Of a DNA stretch of 8,797 nt, positions 5,221-8,797 are shown one piece after another. Source of the stretch: Belnapia sp. (GTDB lineage: Bacteria > Pseudomonadota > Alphaproteobacteria > Acetobacterales > Acetobacteraceae); assembly GCA_028291445.1 (NCBI GenBank), contig JAQGIA010000285.1:1-8797 (forward strand), read 5' to 3'. The notes beneath the pieces were generated by a model. The model searched no databases and was not told the origin of the DNA. It saw nothing but the letters and a program-made list of their open reading frames with translations. How positions within the stretch are numbered: position 1 is the stretch's first letter; every line of letters begins with the position of its first letter. The translations under genes and the position numbers were made by a program.

Positions 5221-7290
5221 CTACCAGTCGCCGTGCCGGGCGCCTTCCGTCGGCAGGCCGGCCGCGGCGACACCATCGCGCAGCCGGGTCCATTCCTCGA
5301 CCCGGCGGAAGGGATAAAGGTGCAGCAGCCAGCGCACCATATCCGCATCGGTCGGCGGCGCGGCGGCGAACCAGCTGCCGCGCAGGCCGCGCAGGAAGCG
5401 CTCGGCGGCTTGCGCGGCTTCCGACGGACGGCCCAGGTTGGTCAGCGCCGCGGCGCGCCAGGCCGGCAGGGTGCGGATGACATCCTGGGCGCGATCGCAG
5501 GCGTCCAGGGTCGCCAGGTCGTCGCCACGCAGATAGGCGATGGTGACCTGATAGCCCCAGTGCGTCTGGCTCGGGGTCAAGCTTTTCTCCAGCGAGTCCA
5601 TCGCCAGCTCGGCGGCCTGGTCGTGGTTGCCGCTGAAGCTGTGGAACAATGCCGCCGAGATCAGCGTCCAGCTATCGTTCGGGTTCAGCTCGCAGGCGAG
5701 GCGCATCGGCACTTCGGCCTGGGCATGCTGGTTACTCATCGCCAGGGACCAGCCGAGCGTGAGCTGGGCGCGCGAATCGGTCGGATCGAGGGCAACCGAG
5801 CGCCGGGCCAGCTCCACCGCGCGCTTCTCCCGCTCCCGGCTGCGGCGCTCGCCCGGATGGCTGATATGGACCGTGTTCTCCATCTGCGCGAGGCCGCTAT
5901 AGGCCGAGGAAAAACCCGGCGTCTTGTCGATGCATTCCTGAAAAAGCTGACCGGCGCGCACCCAATTCTGCGGGCTGAAGCTGCGGATCATCGCTGTCGC
6001 CCGCAGCCAGCGGTCGTAGGATTCCAGCGAGACATCCGCTTCCAGCGACAGCCGTTGCAGCCGGGCGGAGCTGATCTGCAGGTTGAGCGCGATGGCGATG
6101 CGGCGGAGGATATCGCGATGCGCCTCGAACCAGTTGTCGAGCCGCAGCTCCATCCGCTCCGACCAGACGAAAATCCCGCTATCCTGCTCGGCCAAGGTCA
6201 GCACCATGCTGATGCGGTCGCCCGCCTGATAGGTGGTGGCGCTGATCCGGTAGCGGCCGGAGACCCGGGCGGCGGTCTCGGCCAGCGGCGGCAGGGACGT
6301 GCCATCGACGACGAACCATTCGCGGAAGCGCACCAGGCAGGCGATCAGGTCGTGGCGGAAGCCCTGCGCGAGATGCAACTGATCCTGTCCGACGCCATTC
6401 ACCGCGAAAGGCTCGACCAGCAGCGCGATGCGCGCCAGGGTGCTCGCCGGCTGCTGCGGCGGCGGCACGGCATACTGCGCCTCCGCCAGGTCACCGGCCG
6501 GCGGACCGATGCGGCCGAGCTTGATGTCGGCCACCAGCGCCTGGGTCGGCGCCGAGGGCTCGGTATCGTATTCATCCTCGAGCAGCCGCCAGAGCTGCTC
6601 ATAGGCGCGCAGGGCGCCGACCGTGTCGCCCGCCTCGGCGCTGCCGCGCATCAGGTCGCGGCAGGCCTCCTCATGCGTGGGATCCAGCTTCAGGATCGCA
6701 TCGGCCAGCCGCTGCCGGGTCGCGCGCGGCTGGCTCGGCAGGCGCAGCGCCGTCTCCAGCGCGCGGACCAGCCGGTCGTGATAGCTCTGACGCGTCACCA
6801 GGAGCCAGCCCCGGAAGGCCGGATCGAGATCGTCGAGGCCTTGCAGCAGGGCCTCGCTCAACCGCTGCGTGCCGAGCAGCAGCGGATGCGCCACGCCACG
6901 CTCCGCGGCGCGCAGCACTTCGCGCGCCTCTGGCACAATCGCCGCCATATCGAGCGCGATGTTCAACCGTCCGGCGCGCAAGGCGGTGCTGCCGACCGCT
7001 TCAAGCGCCTCACGCAACTCATGCACGACCTGGCGCAGCGAGGCGCGCGCCTTGTCCTCGCCGGTTTCGCTCCACAACAGGCCGACGAGCCGCTCGCGGG
7101 TTTCCTCGCCGCCTTCGGCCAGCAGCAGGTAGCCGAGCAGGGCGCGCGCCTTGCGGCTGCGCAGCCGCACCTCCCGCCCGGCATGGATCGCCTGCATCGG
7201 GCCGAACATCGACACCTGCAGCCGCGTCGCGACGGTAGGGGTGCCGCGGCTTTCAACGATGGCGGCGATCAGCGAGGCAGGCTGTTCCAT
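5221..7290 (-). CDS. SARP/BTAD-family transcriptional regulator with TolB-like and TPR domains
   Basis: Likely cytoplasmic transcription activator of 689 aa. An OmpR/SARP-type winged helix occupies ~24-95 (LQVSMFG, RSRKARALLGYLLL, RERLVGLLWS, SLRQVVHELREAL). A bacterial transcriptional activator domain follows at ~105-256, ending in the characteristic LLEDEYDTEPSAPT. A TolB-like/FlgO-like region spans ~284-412 (RIALLVEPF, RYRISATTYQAGDRISMVLTL, FVWSERMELRLDNWFEAH). TPR-like helices fill ~440-640 (VELARRSVALDPTDSRAQLTLGWS is one clear unit start). ATG 7290 was chosen because the domain begins soon after and GGGAG lies just upstream; ATG 7299 and a GTG at 7329 overlapping the ycaO stop (GTGA) are alternatives. 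Overlap or near-overlap with the YcaO gene indicates one transcript. SARPs bind 11-bp-pitch heptamers, and such an array sits in the divergent promoter at 2890-2988. The C-terminal half probably senses a ligand or partner (inference). Confidence 0.9.
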   Translation of the reverse strand: MEQPASLIAAIVESRGTPTVATRLQVSMFGPMQAIHAGREVRLRSRKARALLGYLLLAEGGEETRERLVGLLWSETGEDKARASLRQVVHELREALEAVGSTALRAGRLNIALDMAAIVPEAREVLRAAERGVAHPLLLGTQRLSEALLQGLDDLDPAFRGWLLVTRQSYHDRLVRALETALRLPSQPRATRQRLADAILKLDPTHEEACRDLMRGSAEAGDTVGALRAYEQLWRLLEDEYDTEPSAPTQALVADIKLGRIGPPAGDLAEAQYAVPPPQQPASTLARIALLVEPFAVNGVGQDQLHLAQGFRHDLIACLVRFREWFVVDGTSLPPLAETAARVSGRYRISATTYQAGDRISMVLTLAEQDSGIFVWSERMELRLDNWFEAHRDILRRIAIALNLQISSARLQRLSLEADVSLESYDRWLRATAMIRSFSPQNWVRAGQLFQECIDKTPGFSSAYSGLAQMENTVHISHPGERRSREREKRAVELARRSVALDPTDSRAQLTLGWSLAMSNQHAQAEVPMRLACELNPNDSWTLISAALFHSFSGNHDQAAELAMDSLEKSLTPSQTHWGYQVTIAYLRGDDLATLDACDRAQDVIRTLPAWRAAALTNLGRPSEAAQAAERFLRGLRGSWFAAAPPTDADMVRWLLHLYPFRRVEEWTRLRDGVAAAGLPTEGARHGDW

Positions 7291-7325
7291 TGCTCCCATC
7301 CCGGCATGACCGAGGTTGGTCGGGC

Positions 7326-8633
7326 TCACATCAACGCAATTCCATTCGCGTGGCAATCATTGCTACCGCAACGATCGTGCCAGTCCCGCAACCGCGGACC
7401 GCTGTTGCAGGAAGGCTCCACCTCCAACCCTGGACAAAGCATACGAACCACCGGCACACCCAAGGCCGGACGCGTGAGATCGAGCGCATAGACAGGCAGA
7501 CCGCGCGCGCCGAGCCGGGCGATCAGCGCCGCCATCGCCGCATCGGGCGCCTCCGGCAGCGCCGCTGTAACCGAAACGGTACCTTGTGGGTGCAGCAGGG
7601 CGCAGGTGGCGGCGTCGATGCCGGCATGACGGGCGAGCAGCGCATGATCGCGTGGGTTCAGCGCGGCATGGCCACGCTCCGCCTGCTTCGCCAACACCAC
7701 GGCATGCGCCATTTCCATCTGCGCCATTTCCAGCACGGCGGCCCGCGCCGCGCCGGCACGGGTGGTGCGGGCGGCGAGGCCGCAGCAGAAGCCGCGCCCA
7801 TCCGTCGCGGTGGAAATCGCCGCGATCACCGGCACGCCGAGATCCGTGGTGAGGTCGAGCAGCCAGCTCACCCGGCCGGTCGTGGCCTGGCGCAGCCGGG
7901 CGAGCAAGGCGACCGTGCCCACCATCGCCGGATCCTCGAGCGGCACGGGCCGGCCACGCCGGCCGCCACGCCACCACAGCGCCGCGGCATCGCGCTCGAT
8001 CAGTTCCAGCAGGCCATGCAGCGCCGCCGCCGCGGGCGTGGGACCGGCGGCGCAGCCGATGCTGAGCGGCCAGGGCGGGGCGAAATCCGGCGTCGCACGG
8101 CGCAGGCAGAGCCCGGCCGGCAGCCAGGCATTTCCTCCTGGTCCATCCAGCCGCAGCACCTCCACCCAGCCATCCGGCACCACGCCGGGCGGCAGGATGC
8201 GGTCCAGCCAGGCCGTGCAATCCTGCCGCGGCGGCACGGCCAGGATGCGGTCGGCGGCGGTGGCGACCGAGGAGAGCAGCTCGATGCCCTCTCCGATGCA
8301 GCCCTCGAAGGCGTCGAGCAGGCTGGCGCCGGTGCCGGACACGCTGGCGGAACCGTGGCTTGGGGCCGGGCCGGATATGGCCAGCAAGTCCAGCGGCACC
8401 TCGGCGCCGAAGACCGCGAGGCCGGGCGCGGTCGGGCAATCGAGGCTGAACAGCCGGTCGAAGCGGGCGGCGGCGCGCAGCAGCAGGGCGCGGTTCCGCT
8501 CGACCGGGCCAGGGCTGGCCGGCACCGGGCAAGCCAGCCAGTCGAGAAAGTCGAGCGCCTCTGCCGTTGCCGGGGCGGCCGGGTCCAGCAGCCGTCGCGC
8601 CGCGGCCTCGCAGATCTCGGCGGTATCGTGCAT
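7326..8633 (-). CDS. YcaO-domain ATP-dependent peptide-backbone-modifying enzyme
   Basis: YcaO proteins use ATP to activate a backbone amide, forming azolines from Cys/Ser/Thr, amidines or thioamides. The 435-aa protein shows the family's ATP/Mg elements: SGTGASLLDAFEGCIGEGIE (~99-118; Glu115, Glu118), GCAAGPTPAAAALHGLLELIERDAAALWW (~193-221 in part; Glu210, Glu213, Arg214, Asp215), SWLLDLTTDLGVPVIAA (~256-272) and the Glu/Gln pair in VLEMAQMEMAH (~300-310; Glu302, Gln305). The C-terminus ends RCGSNDCHANGIALM with no PxPxP tail, which separates it from classical SagD-type azoline cyclodehydratases; a TfuA-type or orphan YcaO is possible. Four cysteines (400, 409, 422, 427) cluster in the last 36 residues. 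Start at 8633 has GGGGG 4 nt upstream. It overlaps or abuts the SARP gene (one operon) and lies 58 bp after an RTX gene. No E1/ocin-ThiF, TfuA or obvious precursor is in the window. Confidence 0.92.
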   Translation of the reverse strand: MHDTAEICEAAARRLLDPAAPATAEALDFLDWLACPVPASPGPVERNRALLLRAAARFDRLFSLDCPTAPGLAVFGAEVPLDLLAISGPAPSHGSASVSGTGASLLDAFEGCIGEGIELLSSVATAADRILAVPPRQDCTAWLDRILPPGVVPDGWVEVLRLDGPGGNAWLPAGLCLRRATPDFAPPWPLSIGCAAGPTPAAAALHGLLELIERDAAALWWRGGRRGRPVPLEDPAMVGTVALLARLRQATTGRVSWLLDLTTDLGVPVIAAISTATDGRGFCCGLAARTTRAGAARAAVLEMAQMEMAHAVVLAKQAERGHAALNPRDHALLARHAGIDAATCALLHPQGTVSVTAALPEAPDAAMAALIARLGARGLPVYALDLTRPALGVPVVRMLCPGLEVEPSCNSGPRLRDWHDRCGSNDCHANGIALM

Positions 8634-8642
8634 GCGGCCCCC

Positions 8643-8684
8643 GCTGGTGCTGGTCGGGCACCAGCCTAGCAGCCCCGGTGCCCG
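8643..8684 (-). promoter_or_regulatory. Two overlapping, mutually exclusive hairpins before the YcaO gene
   Basis: In the 58-bp gap before the YcaO start, read on the minus strand, CGGGCACC (8684-8677) can pair with GGTGCCCG (8662-8655), giving an 8-bp stem. The overlapping GCTGGTGC (8665-8658) can instead pair with GCACCAGC (8650-8643), an 8-bp stem with a 7-nt loop directly before the GGGGG ribosome binding site (8642-8638). Both arm sets are perfect. Only one hairpin can form at a time, as in attenuators. No T-run follows either stem, so a classic intrinsic terminator for the RTX gene is not supported. Confidence 0.45.
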
Positions 8685-8691
8685 AAGGCGC

Positions 8692-8797
8692 TCAGCCGAA
8701 CAGGAAATCCGCGGCGCCGAGCGCGGCCATGGGCACGCCGGCGAGGATGACGAGGTTGCCGTCGCCCAGCGCGATCACCGTGGTGCCGGCATTCTCG
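8692..8797 (-). CDS. C-terminal tail of an RTX/type I-secreted protein (runs off right edge)
   Basis: Only the last 34 residues before the TGA at 8694-8692 are present. They read TTVIALGDGNLVILAGVPMAAL then GAADFLFG. This pattern, a T[VI]xALxxGxxxxLxGV strand followed by a terminal [AD]DFLF, is the usual end of haemolysin-type calcium-binding proteins of alphaproteobacteria and carries the uncleaved type I (ABC) secretion signal. The protein would therefore be exported to the surface or medium. It is on the same strand as the YcaO gene, 58 bp upstream; whether the two share a transcript is not clear. Confidence 0.72.
   Translation of the reverse strand, partial: ENAGTTVIALGDGNLVILAGVPMAALGAADFLFG

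Noticed and set aside
5209..7491. 760-codon open frame on the plus strand opposite the regulator
   Set aside because: The minus-strand protein has recognisable wHTH, BTAD and TPR features; the plus-strand reading is compositionally biased (RQGQR, HRQL) with no family motifs and runs into the YcaO gene.
7290..8669. Open frame on the plus strand opposite the YcaO gene
   Set aside because: Antisense to a gene with all YcaO ATP-binding motifs; Arg/Gly/His-rich with no motif of its own.
8655..8684. Intrinsic terminator for the RTX gene
   Set aside because: The stem is perfect but has a 14-nt loop and no following T-run, and the downstream arm lies in an alternative hairpin beside the YcaO ribosome binding site.

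Overview
The window is very GC-rich (third-position G/C dominates every gene) and looks like a chromosomal piece of an alphaproteobacterium, most plausibly an Acetobacteraceae/Roseomonas-like organism. That placement is inferred from base composition, an RTX-type C-terminus and a SARP/BTAD-type regulator outside the actinomycetes; no marker gene here fixes it.

Left edge (1-1240), housekeeping. The N-terminal half of dihydroxy-acid dehydratase (ilvD) runs off the left end on the minus strand. Upstream of it, on the same strand, is a type II tRNA-Tyr(GTA) with a good sigma-70-like promoter.

Middle (1241-5218), a divergent pair of small operons. On the minus strand a SAM-dependent methyltransferase overlaps (ATGA) an unrecognised 199-aa protein that carries an in-frame 15-bp tandem repeat. 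On the plus strand an animal-type haem peroxidase is followed by an unrecognised 140-aa protein with a strong ribosome binding site. The 207-bp region between the two operons carries six copies of a GCGTGA-type heptamer, four on the plus strand and two on the minus strand, at an 11-12 bp pitch. That is the geometry known for SARP operators. Part of it forms an 18-bp inverted repeat with 17 of 18 matches.

Right (5221-8797), minus strand. The C-terminal tail of an RTX/type I-secreted protein enters from the right edge. It is followed by a YcaO-domain ATP-dependent peptide-modifying enzyme and then, directly downstream, a large regulator (SARP-type wHTH + BTAD + TolB-like domain + TPRs). The regulator gene ends 2 bp from the stop of the 140-aa gene, tail to tail, with no terminator between them.

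Working model (inference): the YcaO-SARP operon supplies the activator, which binds the heptamer array and switches on both the methyltransferase and the peroxidase operons. Together these would be a compact, possibly undescribed RiPP-like or peptide/protein-modifying locus with a YcaO enzyme, a haem peroxidase whose haem-linking carboxylates appear to be lost, and a methyltransferase. No precursor peptide, TfuA or E1/ocin-ThiF partner is visible, so the product and even the RiPP assignment remain open.
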